From the NCBI RefSeq assembly GCF_014212175.1, contig NZ_JACJVR010000018.1, positions 1 through 64,000 on the forward strand: DNA of 64,000 nt. The letters run 5' to 3'. Made by a program: the position numbers and the translations under genes. The DNA is from Cohnella xylanilytica (GTDB taxonomy: Bacteria; Bacillota; Bacilli; Paenibacillales; Paenibacillaceae). Below are positions 45,124 through 54,900 of the stretch, piece after piece. Numbering within the stretch: position 1 is the first letter of the stretch; every line of letters begins with the position of its first letter. The notes below the pieces were generated by a model. The model saw only the letters and a list, made by a program, of their open reading frames with translations. It was not told where the DNA came from and made no database searches.

Positions 45124-46106
45124 CGCTTCTCCTCCATCGCCTCTCGGATCGCGCCGACCACCTGGCCGATCGCTTCCTCGAGCGGAGAGGACAAGCGGCA
45201 GCCGGCCGCCCGGACGTGCCCGCCTCCGCCGAAGCGCTGGGCGACTTCCGCCACGTTGACGAGTCCGGCGGACCTGAGGCTCACCTTGACCGAATCGGGA
45301 GCCGTCTGCTTGAACAGAAGGCCGACCTCCACCCCTTCGATGTTGCGCGGGTAGTTGACGAGTCCTTCCAGATCTTCATTCGAAGCGCCAGTCTCGCTCA
45401 AGTCGTCTCCCGTCACCCACAGCCAGCCGATGCGCTGGTCGTCGCTGAACGCCAGGCGGGCGAGCGCCCGCTGAAGCATTCTCATCTGCCCCATCGTCAT
45501 GCGCTCGAGCAGAAGCTCGGCCAGAGACGGACCGTCCGCTCCGGCCGCGAGCAGCCGGGAAGCGACGTCCATGACGTGAGGGGACGTATTCGAATAACGG
45601 AATCCGCCCGTGTCGGTCATAAGCCCCGTATAAATCGCGGTGGCCGCGTCCTTGTCCGGCGCAAGGCCGAACGTCCCGATCAGGTCGTATAAAATCTCCG
45701 CGGTGGCCGCGGCTTCCGAACGAAGAAGATTGACGCTCCCGAAGCCGTCGTTCGTCGGATGGTGGTCGATATTGAGCAGCTCCGCTCCTTCGGCGAACCA
45801 TTCCTTGGCGGCTCCCGAACGGGCGAAGTCCGCGCAGTCGACCAGGATCACGTTCCGGTAGCCGGCCTGCGGCTTCCCGGAAGCCGCGGTCGCGATCGCG
45901 CCGCTGTTCCAGAGGTAACCGAGCCGCGAAGGAACCGGACCGTCGTTGTACATCTTGTACTTCTTGCCGAGCTTATCGAGCAGCCACGCGGTCGCCACCG
46001 TCGAGCTGATGGCGTCCCCGTCGGGCTGCACGTGGGAGACGACGAGGAAGTCGTCCCGCTCGCGTATGAACGCCGCCGCTTCCGCCAGCTGCTTCTCCCA
46101 CGTCAT
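45120..46106 (-). CDS. nrnA: DHH-family oligoribonuclease / pAp phosphatase
   Basis: 328 aa. DHH domain with HVQPDGDAISS and NIDHHPTNDGF, and DHHA1 domain with the GGGGHVRAAG loop near the C-terminus. Degrades nanoRNA and dephosphorylates 3'-phosphoadenosine 5'-phosphate. Overlaps rbfA and truB by 4 nt each. In B. subtilis nrnA is elsewhere and ylxP stands near this position; ylxP is not seen here. Confidence 0.93.
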   Translation of the reverse strand: MTWEKQLAEAAAFIRERDDFLVVSHVQPDGDAISSTVATAWLLDKLGKKYKMYNDGPVPSRLGYLWNSGAIATAASGKPQAGYRNVILVDCADFARSGAAKEWFAEGAELLNIDHHPTNDGFGSVNLLRSEAAATAEILYDLIGTFGLAPDKDAATAIYTGLMTDTGGFRYSNTSPHVMDVASRLLAAGADGPSLAELLLERMTMGQMRMLQRALARLAFSDDQRIGWLWVTGDDLSETGASNEDLEGLVNYPRNIEGVEVGLLFKQTAPDSVKVSLRSAGLVNVAEVAQRFGGGGHVRAAGCRLSSPLEEAIGQVVGAIREAMEEKR

Positions 46107-46459
46107 TCGCTTCGGCTCCCCCGGTTGATCTCCTGCAGCAGCGACTCGATGCGGCTGCCGTATTCGATGGAGCTGTCGAAGCGGAATTCGATCTCGGGCG
46201 TATGCCGAAGCCGCATCCGGCGGCCGAGCTCGGTGCGAAGGAAGCCCTTCGCTCTTCCGAGCGCGTGAAGGGTCGCTTCCTTCTGCTCTTCGCTGCCGAG
46301 AATGCTCAGGTAGATGCGGGCCAGCGACAGGTCGCCGGTCACGTCCACTCCGGTCACCGTAATAAAGCCGATTCGCGGATCCTTGAGCTCCGTCTGGATC
46401 AGGGCGCTGATCTCCTTCTTGATCTGCTCGCCGACCCGTCCGACGCGAAATTTCGCCAT
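46103..46459 (-). CDS. rbfA: Ribosome-binding factor A
   Basis: 118 aa, KH-like fold: RVGRVGEQIKKEISALI, DPRIGFITVTGVDV and RLRHTPEIEFRFDSS. Needed for late 30S maturation and cold growth. Starts 26 nt after infB and overlaps nrnA. Confidence 0.96.
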   Translation of the reverse strand: MAKFRVGRVGEQIKKEISALIQTELKDPRIGFITVTGVDVTGDLSLARIYLSILGSEEQKEATLHALGRAKGFLRTELGRRMRLRHTPEIEFRFDSSIEYGSRIESLLQEINRGSRSE

Positions 46460-46485
46460 GGTCTCACCTCATTCTGTATTGCGGC

Positions 46486-49467
46486 TTACCGCTCAACGGA
46501 CTCCATGACGAAGGCTTCGATCACGTCGCCGATTTGAAGATCGTTGTACTTCTCCAAGGTAATGCCGCATTCGTAGCCTTCCGAAACTTCCTTCGCGTCA
46601 TCCTTGAAGCGCTTGAGGGAGTCGATCTTGCCCTCGTAGACGACGACGCCGGCGCGTACGACGCGGGCTTCGGCATTGCGGGACACCTTGCCGTCCGTGA
46701 CCATGCAGCCGGCGATCGTGCCGACCTTGCTGACCTTGAACGTCTCGCGGATCTCGGCGTGGCCGATCACCTTCTCCTTGAAGACCGGGTCGAGCATTCC
46801 CTTCATCGCTTGCTCGATCTCTTCGATCACCTTGTAGATGATGCGGTGCAGGCGGACGTCGACCTTCTCCTGCTCGGCCGTCGCGGCCGCGCGCGGTTCC
46901 GGGCGGACGTTGAAGCCGATGACGATCGCGGAGGACGCCAGGGCGAGCGAGATATCGGACTCGGTAATCGCGCCGACGCCGCTGTGGATCGTCTTGACGC
47001 GCACGCCTTCGACTTCGATCTTCTCGAGGGAGCCCTTGAGCGCTTCGAGCGAGCCTTGCACGTCGGCCTTCAGGATGACGTTGAGGTCCTTGATCTCGCC
47101 TTCCTTGATCTTGCTGAACAGGTCGTCGAGCGTGACCTTCTGGTTCGACTTCATCGCTTCCTGGCGGGTCTTGATCGACCGCTTGTCGGCGATCTCGCGA
47201 GCCTTGCGCTCGTCCTCGAACACCATGAACGGATCGCCGGCTTGCGGCACTTCCGTCAGGCCGGTAATCTCGACCGGCGTGGACGGGCCGGCTTCCTTGA
47301 CGCGGCGTCCGCGGTCGTTCGTCATCGCGCGGACGCGGCCGAAGCAGTCGCCCGCGACGAAGGCGTCGCCGACCTTGAGCGTACCGTTCTGGACGAGAAC
47401 GCGGGCGATCGGGCCTTTGCCCTTATCCAGCTCGGCTTCGATAACCGTGCCGCGCGCGCGTTTGTCCGGATTCGCCTTGTAGTCGTTCACTTCGGCGACG
47501 AGCAGAATCATCTCGAGCAGGCCGTCGAGGTTGATGCGCTGCTTCGCGGACAGCTCGACGAAGATCGTGTCGCCGCCCCAGGATTCCTGAACGAGGCCGT
47601 ACTCGGTCAGCTCTTGCTTGACCTTGTCCGGGTTCGCTCCCGGCTTGTCGATCTTGTTGACGGCGACGATGATCGGCACGTTCGCCGCCTTGGCGTGGTT
47701 GATCGCCTCGACCGTCTGCGGCATGACGCCGTCGTCGGCCGCGACGACGAGAATCGTAATATCGGTCACCTGGGCGCCGCGGGCGCGCATCGTCGTGAAC
47801 GCTTCGTGGCCCGGGGTGTCCAGGAACGTGATCTTCTGTCCGTGCACTTCGACCTGGTAAGCGCCGATGTGCTGGGTGATGCCGCCCGCTTCCCCGCTCG
47901 CCACCTGCGTCTCGCGGATGGCGTCGAGCAGCGTCGTCTTCCCGTGGTCGACGTGGCCCATGATCGTTACGACGGCCGGGCGCGTGATGAGAGCGTCCGG
48001 ATCGTCGTTCTCTTCGATCGTCTCGAAGTTGGTGTCTTCGACCACGATCTTCACTTCGGTCTCGACGCCGAATTCGCCGGCGACGAGCAGGACGGTGTCG
48101 AGGTCGAGATCCTGGTTGATCGTCGCCATGACGCCCATCATGAGCAGCTTCTTGATGACCTCGGAAGCGTCCTTGTGGAGCAGCTTCGCGAGTTCGCCGA
48201 CCGTCATCTCGCCGCGGACGATAACCTTCTTCGGCGTGTTGTCGATCTTCTCGCGCGGAGGCTGGTTGTTCCGGCCCTTCGCGTTCTTGCCGCCCTTGCC
48301 CTTCGGACGCGAGCCGCCGCGGCCTTCCTCGAACCGCTTGCCGAAGTCGTCCTTGCGGCCCTTGCCGCCCGGACCGCCGTTCCGGTTGAAGTCGTCGCGG
48401 CCCTTGCCTTCGGGTCTGCCGCCGGGACGGCCCGCGCCGCGTCCGGCCGCTGCAGGCGCCGGAGCCGCCGGGATCGCGGGACGCGGAGCGCCGCCGAACC
48501 CGCCTTGGCCTTGCGGACGGCCGCCGCCGAACCCGCCCTGGCCTTGCGGACGATTGCCGCCGTAGCCGCCGCCTTGCCCCTGCGGACGGTTGCCGCCGTA
48601 GCCGCCTTGACCGCCCTGGCCCTGCGGACGGTTGCCGCCGTAGCCGCCCTGACCGCCCTGGCCTTGCGGACGGTTGCCGCCGTAGCCGCCCTGACCGCCT
48701 TGACCCTGCGGACGGTTGCCGCCGTAGCCGCCTTGACCGCCCTGGCCTTGCGGACGATCCCCGCGGTTGCCGCCGCCCTGGCCGCCCTGCGGACGATCCC
48801 CGCGATTGCCGCCGTAGCCGCCTTGGCCCTGCGGACGATCGCCGCGGTTGCTGCCATAGCCGCCTTGGCCGCCCTGCGGACGATCGCCGCGGTTGCCGCC
48901 GCCCTGGCCGCCTTGCGGGCGATCCCCGCGGTTGCCGCCCTGGCCGCCGCCTTGGCCGCCCTGCGGACGGTCGCCTTGGCCGCCCTGCGGACGGTCGCCT
49001 TGGCCGCCTTGGCCCTGCGAACGCTCGCCGGAAGAAGCCGCTTGTTCGGACGCCGGAGCCGCGGCAGGCTGCGGAGCGCTCGGAGCCGGTGCCGCCGGAC
49101 GCGAAGCGACGGACGCTTCGTCCGAACGGCGTCCCGACGGAGCGCCGGAGCCTTGGCCTTGCCTATGCGAAGCCTGGCCCTGTCCCCCGGACGAGCCCTG
49201 CTGCGCCTCTCCGGCCGGACGGCGGTCGCCGCCGCCCTGCTTGGCGCCGCTCTGCGCCATCTTGGCCGCCGCGTTCGCCTTGACGTCGCGGAAGAACTTC
49301 TCCACTGCGCTGACCATGCCGTCTTCCATGACGCTCATATGATTGTTGACGGGCTTACCGACCCGCTCCAGAATCTTCTGTACTTCCTTGCTGCTCATGT
49401 TGAGCTGCTTCGCGTACTCGTACACGCGCAGCTTATCCTTGTTGCCGTTCGTATCTTGTTTACTCAA
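46486..49467 (-). CDS. infB: Translation initiation factor IF-2 with expanded Gly/Gln/Arg repeat
   Basis: 993 aa, TTG start behind GGAGGTGGAG. IF2_N module at 10-60. Residues ~75-345 are low complexity, dominated by repeats such as [13 protein letters not shown] and [14 protein letters not shown] basic linker and second IF2_N-like domain ([15 protein letters not shown]) follow near 415. The GTPase domain has GHVDHGKTT (near 505), DTPGHEAF and NKIDKP, then domains II-IV binding fMet-tRNA. The repeat is far longer than the B. subtilis N-terminus (716 aa protein). Overlaps ylxQ by 8 nt. Confidence 0.97.
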   Translation of the reverse strand: MSKQDTNGNKDKLRVYEYAKQLNMSSKEVQKILERVGKPVNNHMSVMEDGMVSAVEKFFRDVKANAAAKMAQSGAKQGGGDRRPAGEAQQGSSGGQGQASHRQGQGSGAPSGRRSDEASVASRPAAPAPSAPQPAAAPASEQAASSGERSQGQGGQGDRPQGGQGDRPQGGQGGGQGGNRGDRPQGGQGGGNRGDRPQGGQGGYGSNRGDRPQGQGGYGGNRGDRPQGGQGGGNRGDRPQGQGGQGGYGGNRPQGQGGQGGYGGNRPQGQGGQGGYGGNRPQGQGGQGGYGGNRPQGQGGGYGGNRPQGQGGFGGGRPQGQGGFGGAPRPAIPAAPAPAAAGRGAGRPGGRPEGKGRDDFNRNGGPGGKGRKDDFGKRFEEGRGGSRPKGKGGKNAKGRNNQPPREKIDNTPKKVIVRGEMTVGELAKLLHKDASEVIKKLLMMGVMATINQDLDLDTVLLVAGEFGVETEVKIVVEDTNFETIEENDDPDALITRPAVVTIMGHVDHGKTTLLDAIRETQVASGEAGGITQHIGAYQVEVHGQKITFLDTPGHEAFTTMRARGAQVTDITILVVAADDGVMPQTVEAINHAKAANVPIIVAVNKIDKPGANPDKVKQELTEYGLVQESWGGDTIFVELSAKQRINLDGLLEMILLVAEVNDYKANPDKRARGTVIEAELDKGKGPIARVLVQNGTLKVGDAFVAGDCFGRVRAMTNDRGRRVKEAGPSTPVEITGLTEVPQAGDPFMVFEDERKAREIADKRSIKTRQEAMKSNQKVTLDDLFSKIKEGEIKDLNVILKADVQGSLEALKGSLEKIEVEGVRVKTIHSGVGAITESDISLALASSAIVIGFNVRPEPRAAATAEQEKVDVRLHRIIYKVIEEIEQAMKGMLDPVFKEKVIGHAEIRETFKVSKVGTIAGCMVTDGKVSRNAEARVVRAGVVVYEGKIDSLKRFKDDAKEVSEGYECGITLEKYNDLQIGDVIEAFVMESVER

Positions 49468-49792
49468 TATTCTCCACCTCCGAATGTTGAACCCAACCGC
49501 TTCGAATCATGTCCGCGAATCCTCGGTCCGTCACGGCAAACAGCACCCGCTCGGGTTTGCCCGCGGCTCCCCCCAATTCGAATCGGGTAAACCCGATCAA
49601 CAGCTCCACGCCATAGCTCCCGCATTTGTCCGCGACCTTCTTGCGGGTGCCCTCCGAGGCGTCCTCCGCCAAGAGCACCAGCTTCGCTTCGCCGGAACGG
49701 ATCGCCTTGAGCACCAGCTCCTCGCCGGAGACCAGCTTCCCCGCCCGCATCGCGAGCCCCAGCCGGGACAGAGCCTTATTCGTCGTCGTCAT
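49460..49792 (-). CDS. ylxQ: L7Ae-family RNA-binding protein YlxQ
   Basis: 110 aa L7Ae/L30e fold: [32 protein letters not shown] and [12 protein letters not shown]. Probable K-turn binder. Overlaps ylxR by 17 nt and infB by 8 nt in the nusA operon. Confidence 0.92.
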   Translation of the reverse strand: MTTTNKALSRLGLAMRAGKLVSGEELVLKAIRSGEAKLVLLAEDASEGTRKKVADKCGSYGVELLIGFTRFELGGAAGKPERVLFAVTDRGFADMIRSGWVQHSEVENIE

Positions 49793-50096
49793 CGTCTGGA
49801 ACGTTCTCCTTGTTCGCGATGAACTCGTCTTCCACTTTTATGAAATCCGCTTCCAGCCGGTCGTAGATGTCCGCGGACACCGGGGTCTTGAGAGCCCTCT
49901 CGAACGCCTTGGACTTCTTGGCCAGCTTGAAGCAGGAGGTTTTGCCGCACAGATAGGCTCCGCGCCCCGGCTTCTTGCCCGTCAAGTCGATTTGGATGTC
50001 CCCTTGCGGCGAGCGGACGATGCGGATCAGTTCCTTCTTGGGCATCATTTCCTGGCACGCGACGCATTTGCGCTGCGGAATTTTTCTCGGTTTCAA
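49776..50096 (-). CDS. ylxR: YlxR/RnpM RNA-binding protein
   Basis: 106 aa. DUF448 fold with KCVACQEMMPKKELIRIVR and GRGAYLCGKTSCF. Known from B. subtilis as a modulator of RNase P (RnpM) and nucleoid-associated regulator. Acidic C-terminal tail (VPDDDDDE) is an addition. Lies between nusA and ylxQ as usual. Confidence 0.93.
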   Translation of the reverse strand: MKPRKIPQRKCVACQEMMPKKELIRIVRSPQGDIQIDLTGKKPGRGAYLCGKTSCFKLAKKSKAFERALKTPVSADIYDRLEADFIKVEDEFIANKENVPDDDDDE

Positions 50097-50155
50097 GGTT
50101 CCTCTCCCCCTCGCCTTGAAATGGATTCGCCGCCAAGCCCGGGCGGCCGCGCGGC

Positions 50156-51256
50156 TCAGTCGATCGTCACGCTGTCCTGATGCATGACGGCGCCGGACGT
50201 CGTCCGCGGACGGCCGTACTCCTGCTCCGCCTGCGTCTCGCTCTTGATGTCGATCTTCCAGCCGGTCAGCTTCGCGGCGAGCCGCGCGTTCTGGCCCTTG
50301 ATGCCGATGGCCAGCGACAGCTGGTAATCCGGCACGATGACGCGCGCCATCTTCTCCGCTTCGAAGACGATGACCTCGAGCACCTTGGACGGGCTAAGCG
50401 CGTTCGCGACGTATTCCTCCACGGAGTCGGACCACCGCACGATGTCGATCTTCTCGCCCTTCAGCTCGGTCACGATCGTCTGCACGCGGACGCCCTTCGG
50501 GCCGACGCAGGAGCCGATCGGATCGACTTCGTCGTTGCGCGAATGGACGGCGATCTTCGAGCGGAAGCCGGCTTCGCGCGCGACCGAGCGGATCTCGACC
50601 GTGCCGTCGAAGATCTCGGGAACCTCGAGCTCGAACAGCCGCTTCAAGAGGCCCGGATGCGTCCGGGACAGAATGATCTGCGGCCCTTTGCTCGTGTTCT
50701 CGACCTTGGTGATGTACGACTTGACGCGGTCGCCTTGCTTGAACTTGTCGGTCGGCATGAGCTCCGTCAGCGGAAGCGCCGCCTCGACCTTGCCAAGGTC
50801 GATGTACAGGTTCCGCTGGTCCACCCGCTGGATGATGCCGGTTACGATGTCCTGTTCCTTGTCGACGTAAGCGTTGTAGATAAGTCCTCGTTCGGCCTCG
50901 CGGATCCGCTGGGTGACGACCTGCTTGGCCGTCTGGGCGGCGATCCGGCCGAAGTCGCGCGGAGTCACTTCGATCTCGGCGATGTCCTCGAGCTGATAAT
51001 GCGGATTGATGCCTCGCGCCGCTTCCAGGGAGATCTCCATGCGCGGGTCGAGCACTTCCTCGACGACCGTCTTGCGGGCGTACACCTTGATCAGCCCCGT
51101 CGTCCGGTTGATGTCGACGCGGACGTTCTGGGCCGTATTGAAATTGCGCTTGTAGCTGGAGATCAGGGCCGCTTCGATGGCTTCGATCAGGACATCCTTC
51201 GCAATGCCCTTCTCTCGCTCGATTTCGGACAGCGCTTCGATAAACTCCATGCTCAT
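50156..51256 (-). CDS. nusA: Transcription termination/antitermination factor NusA
   Basis: 366 aa: N-terminal RNAP-binding domain, S1 (~135-200; VTGIIQRVDQRNLYIDLG), then two KH domains (REAGFRSKIAVHS, ARVIVPDYQLSLAIGIKGQNARLAAKLTGW). No C-terminal acidic repeats, as in other Firmicutes. Modulates pausing and termination. Follows rimP by 26 nt. Confidence 0.97.
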   Translation of the reverse strand: MSMEFIEALSEIEREKGIAKDVLIEAIEAALISSYKRNFNTAQNVRVDINRTTGLIKVYARKTVVEEVLDPRMEISLEAARGINPHYQLEDIAEIEVTPRDFGRIAAQTAKQVVTQRIREAERGLIYNAYVDKEQDIVTGIIQRVDQRNLYIDLGKVEAALPLTELMPTDKFKQGDRVKSYITKVENTSKGPQIILSRTHPGLLKRLFELEVPEIFDGTVEIRSVAREAGFRSKIAVHSRNDEVDPIGSCVGPKGVRVQTIVTELKGEKIDIVRWSDSVEEYVANALSPSKVLEVIVFEAEKMARVIVPDYQLSLAIGIKGQNARLAAKLTGWKIDIKSETQAEQEYGRPRTTSGAVMHQDSVTID

Positions 51257-51282
51257 GGGACTATGATTCCTCCTCTCGAATA

Positions 51283-51744
51283 TTAGAAAACGATGGCCAA
51301 ACGGGCAGAGGCCACTTTATCGTAAGGGATGGCATGTTTGCGGCGGCCGACCGTCATCACGATCTCGCTTCCGTCGAAACTGTCCAGTCTTCCTTCGAAT
51401 TCCTTCGCGCCGTCGACCGGCTCGTAAGTCGTGACGAACACGTGCTTGCCGACCGCCTTCGCGACGTCCTCCGCTCTCTTCAGCGGGCGCTCCGCTCCGG
51501 GGGAGCTGACTTCCAGGAAGTACGCGTCGGGAATGGGGTCGAGTTCGTCCAGCTTGGCGCTGACGAATTCGGAGATGCGGCCGCAATCGTCGATGTCGAT
51601 GCCGCCTTCCCTGTCGACGTATATTCGGAGGAACCAGTTGCTCCCTTCCTTCACGTACTCCACGTCCACGAGCTGGAATCCGTTCTCGTCCAGGTAGGGC
51701 GTAATGAAGGATTCCACGATGGATTTGATTTTCGGTGCGCTCAA
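51283..51744 (-). CDS. rimP: Ribosome maturation factor RimP
   Basis: 153 aa from the TTG at 51744, behind GGGAGGT; the open frame to 51864 runs through the leader hairpin and is rejected. Marks are [20 protein letters not shown] and [13 protein letters not shown]. Acts in 30S assembly. First gene of the nusA operon. Confidence 0.94.
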   Translation of the reverse strand: MSAPKIKSIVESFITPYLDENGFQLVDVEYVKEGSNWFLRIYVDREGGIDIDDCGRISEFVSAKLDELDPIPDAYFLEVSSPGAERPLKRAEDVAKAVGKHVFVTTYEPVDGAKEFEGRLDSFDGSEIVMTVGRRKHAIPYDKVASARLAIVF

Positions 51745-51820
51745 ATCATGACCTCCCGATTGCTTCAAATGGATCGCCGCAGACGCCGCCGTAACCCGAA
51801 AAGGCCCATGGCAAAACGGA

Positions 51821-51842
51821 AAGAGTGGGTTTCCCCACTCTT
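51821..51842 (-). promoter_or_regulatory. Leader hairpin of the rimP-nusA-infB operon
   Basis: Minus-strand AAGAGTGGG-GAAA-CCCACTCTT is a perfect 9-bp stem on a GAAA tetraloop, followed by TCCGTTTT. It lies between the rimP promoter and the rimP start, so it can act as an attenuator as well as a terminator for polC readthrough. Autoregulation by NusA is a possibility, not shown. Confidence 0.7.
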
Positions 51843-51877
51843 CTGCAGACAGTGATATCCACATGATTACCAGAATT

Positions 51878-51907
51878 AATATACCATAACCTTCATTCCG
51901 TTAGCAA
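51878..51907 (-). promoter_or_regulatory. Promoter of the rimP-nusA operon
   Basis: Minus-strand TTGCTA (51902-51907), 18-bp spacer, TATATT (51878-51883), just after the polC stop. Confidence 0.55.
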
Positions 51908-51931
51908 CCGGATTTTTCCGCGCGAAGCCCG

Positions 51932-54900
51932 TCAGAACAGCGATAGCTGGTTCGATTCGGGCAGTCCCCGGAAGCAGCCCATGCCGGAGAGAAGCTCGAC
52001 GATCGTCTTGCTCGCCTTCGAGCGCTGCTGGAAGTCTTCCACCGAGAGATACTCCCCGTCCTCGCGCGAGGCGGCGATGTTCTTCGCGGCGTTCTCCCCG
52101 ATGCCGGCGACGGCCGAGAACGGAGGAATAAGCGCGTCGCCGTCGATGATGAAGCGGGTCGCGTCGGACCGGTACAGGTCGATCGGCTTGAAGCGGAAGC
52201 CGCGGGCCGTCATCTCGAGCCCCATCTCGAGAATGGAGATCATGTTTTTCTCCTTGGTCGTCGCCTGGAAGCCCTTCGCCTCGATCTCGTTGATCATCTT
52301 GAGAATCGCGTCGTAGCCTTGGCAGAACAGCTCGACGTCGAAGTCGGCCGCGCGCACCGAGAAGTACGTCGCGTAATATTCGATCGGATAATAGAGTTTG
52401 AAGAAGGCCGTCCGGACCGCGGAGATGACGTAGGCGGCGGCGTGCGCCTTCGGGAACATGTACTCGATGCGCAGGCAGGAGTCGATGTACCATTGCGGAA
52501 CGCCGCACCGCTTCATCTCTTCGATCCACTCGGGCGTGAGCCCCTTGCCCTTCCGCACGCTCTCGGTGATCTTGAACGCCAGCGACGCGTCCATGCCCGC
52601 CTTGTAAATCAGGTACAGCATAATGTCGTCGCGGCAGCCGATCACGGTCTTGATCGTGCACGTTCCGTTCTTGATCAGCTCCTGCGCGTTGCCGAGCCAG
52701 ACGCCCGTTCCGTGGGACAGGCCCGAGATCTGCAGCAGGTCGGCGAACGAGGACGGCTTCGTCTCTTCGAGCATCTGGCGGACGAACCGCGTGCCCATCT
52801 CGGGGACGCCGTAGGTAGCGACGCTCGAGCGGATCTGCTCCGGCGTCACGCCGAGCGCGTCGACCGAGCTGAACAGGCTCATCACCTTCGGGTCGTTCAT
52901 CGGAATCGTCGTCGGGTCGACGCCGGTCAAGTCCTGCAGCATCCGCATCATCGTCGGATCGTCGTGCCCCAGAATATCGAGCTTGAGCAGGTTCGCGTCG
53001 AAGGCGTGGTAATCGAAGTGGGTCGTCTTCCAATCGGCGCTCGTGTCGTCCGCCGGGTACTGCACCGGCGTAATGTCCTCGACCTCGATATAGTCCGGCA
53101 CGACGACGATGCCGCCCGGGTGCTGGCCGGTGCTGCGCTTGACGCCGGTACAGCCGGCCGCCAGCCGGTTCAGCTCCGCGCCCCGCCACGACTTGCCGTG
53201 CTCTTCCTCGTATTTCTTCGCGAAGCCGAACGCCGTCTTCTCCGCGACCGTGCCGATCGTCCCGGCGCGGAACACGTTTTTCTCTCCGAACATGACCTTC
53301 GTGAAGTTGTGCGCGTGCGGCTGGTATTCGCCCGAGAAGTTCAAGTCGATATCGGGAACCTTGTCTCCCTTGAACCCGAGGAACGTCTCGAACGGGATGT
53401 CCTGGCCCTCGCCCTTCATGATCGTCCCGCAGTTCGGGCACGCCTTGTCCGGCAGGTCGAAGCCGCTCGGCACGCTGCCGTCGAGAATCCATTCGCTGTG
53501 CTTGCACTCGGGGTTGCGGCACAGGTAGTGGGCGGGCAGCGGGTTGACCTCGGAGATGCCGAGGAACGTCGCGACGACGGACGAGCCGACCGATCCCCGG
53601 GAACCGACGAGGTAGCCGTCCGCGTTCGACTTCTTGACGAGCCGCTCGGAGATCAGGTAGTTCGCCGAGAAGCCGTATTTGATGATCGGCACGAGCTCCT
53701 TCTCCAGCCGCTGGACGACGACGTCCGGCAGCGGATCGCCGTACATCGACTTGGCCGTCTCGTAGCACGTGTTGCGGATCTCTTCTTCGGCCCCTTCGAT
53801 GATCGGCGTGAACAGCTTGTCCGGGAACAGCTCGATCTCCTCGAAGCGGTCGGCGAGCTCGTTCGTGTTCTTGACGACGACCTCGTACGCCTTCTCCTTG
53901 CCGAGGAAGGCGAACGCCTCGAGCATCTCGGGCGTCGTACGGAAGTGGGCGTCCGGCTTGCGCTGGTCCTTCAGCGGGCTGAAGCCGGTGATGCCGTGGA
54001 TCGTGATGTCGCGGAACAGCTTGTCCCTCGGCTCGAGGTAATGAACGTTGCCGGTAGCGATGACCGGCTTGCCCTGCTTGTCCGCGATCCGCACGATCTT
54101 GCGCAGCGCTTCCTCCAGCTCCGCCCGGCTTCCGACGAGCCCCTTGTCGAGCAGATGCAGGTAGAAGTCGATAGGCTGAATCTCGAGCACGTCGTAGAAT
54201 TCCGCCACTTCCTCGGCTTCCTCCTCCGACTTGTTGAGCACGGTCTCGAACAGCTCGCCCTTCTCGCAGCCGGAGATGACGAGCAGCCCTTCGCGCATCT
54301 CGATCAGCTTGCTTCTCGGAATGCAGGCGACCCGGTGAAAATAGTCCGTGTGGGACAGCGAGACCAGCTTGTACAAGTTCTTCTTGCCGACCGCGTTAAG
54401 CGCGTAGATGCCGCAGTGGAACGGCCTCGTCGTCTTCCAGCTGTTGCCGTTGACGGAATTGAGCTGATCCAGCCGGTTCACGTTGCGGCCGGCCGCGTCC
54501 TTGATCAGGCCGTTCAGCACGCCGGCCAGGGCGACCGTATCGTCGATGGCGCGGTGGTGGCTCTCCAGGCTGACCTTGTACAGGTCGGACAGCGTGTTGA
54601 GCCGGTGGTTCTTCATCGTCGGATGCAGGAACCGGGCCAGCTCGAGCGTATCGAGCACCGGATTCTCGAACGGCGGCAACCCGTGCCGCTTGCACGCCTC
54701 CTGCATGAATCCGATATCGAACCGCGCGTTGTGCGCGACGAGCACGGCGTCCCCGGCGAACTCGATGAATTCCTTCAGCTTCGGCTCGAGCTCCGGCGCG
54801 TCCTTCACCATGTCGTCGTTAATGTTCGTCAGCTGTTGAATGTTGTACGGAATCGGCTCGTGCGGGTTGATGAACGTAGCGAAGCGTCCGATCTCCTTGC

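Noticed and set aside
46534..49590. 1018-aa open frame opposite infB
   Set aside because: It is the antisense of the GC-rich infB gene; composition and lack of domains show a shadow.
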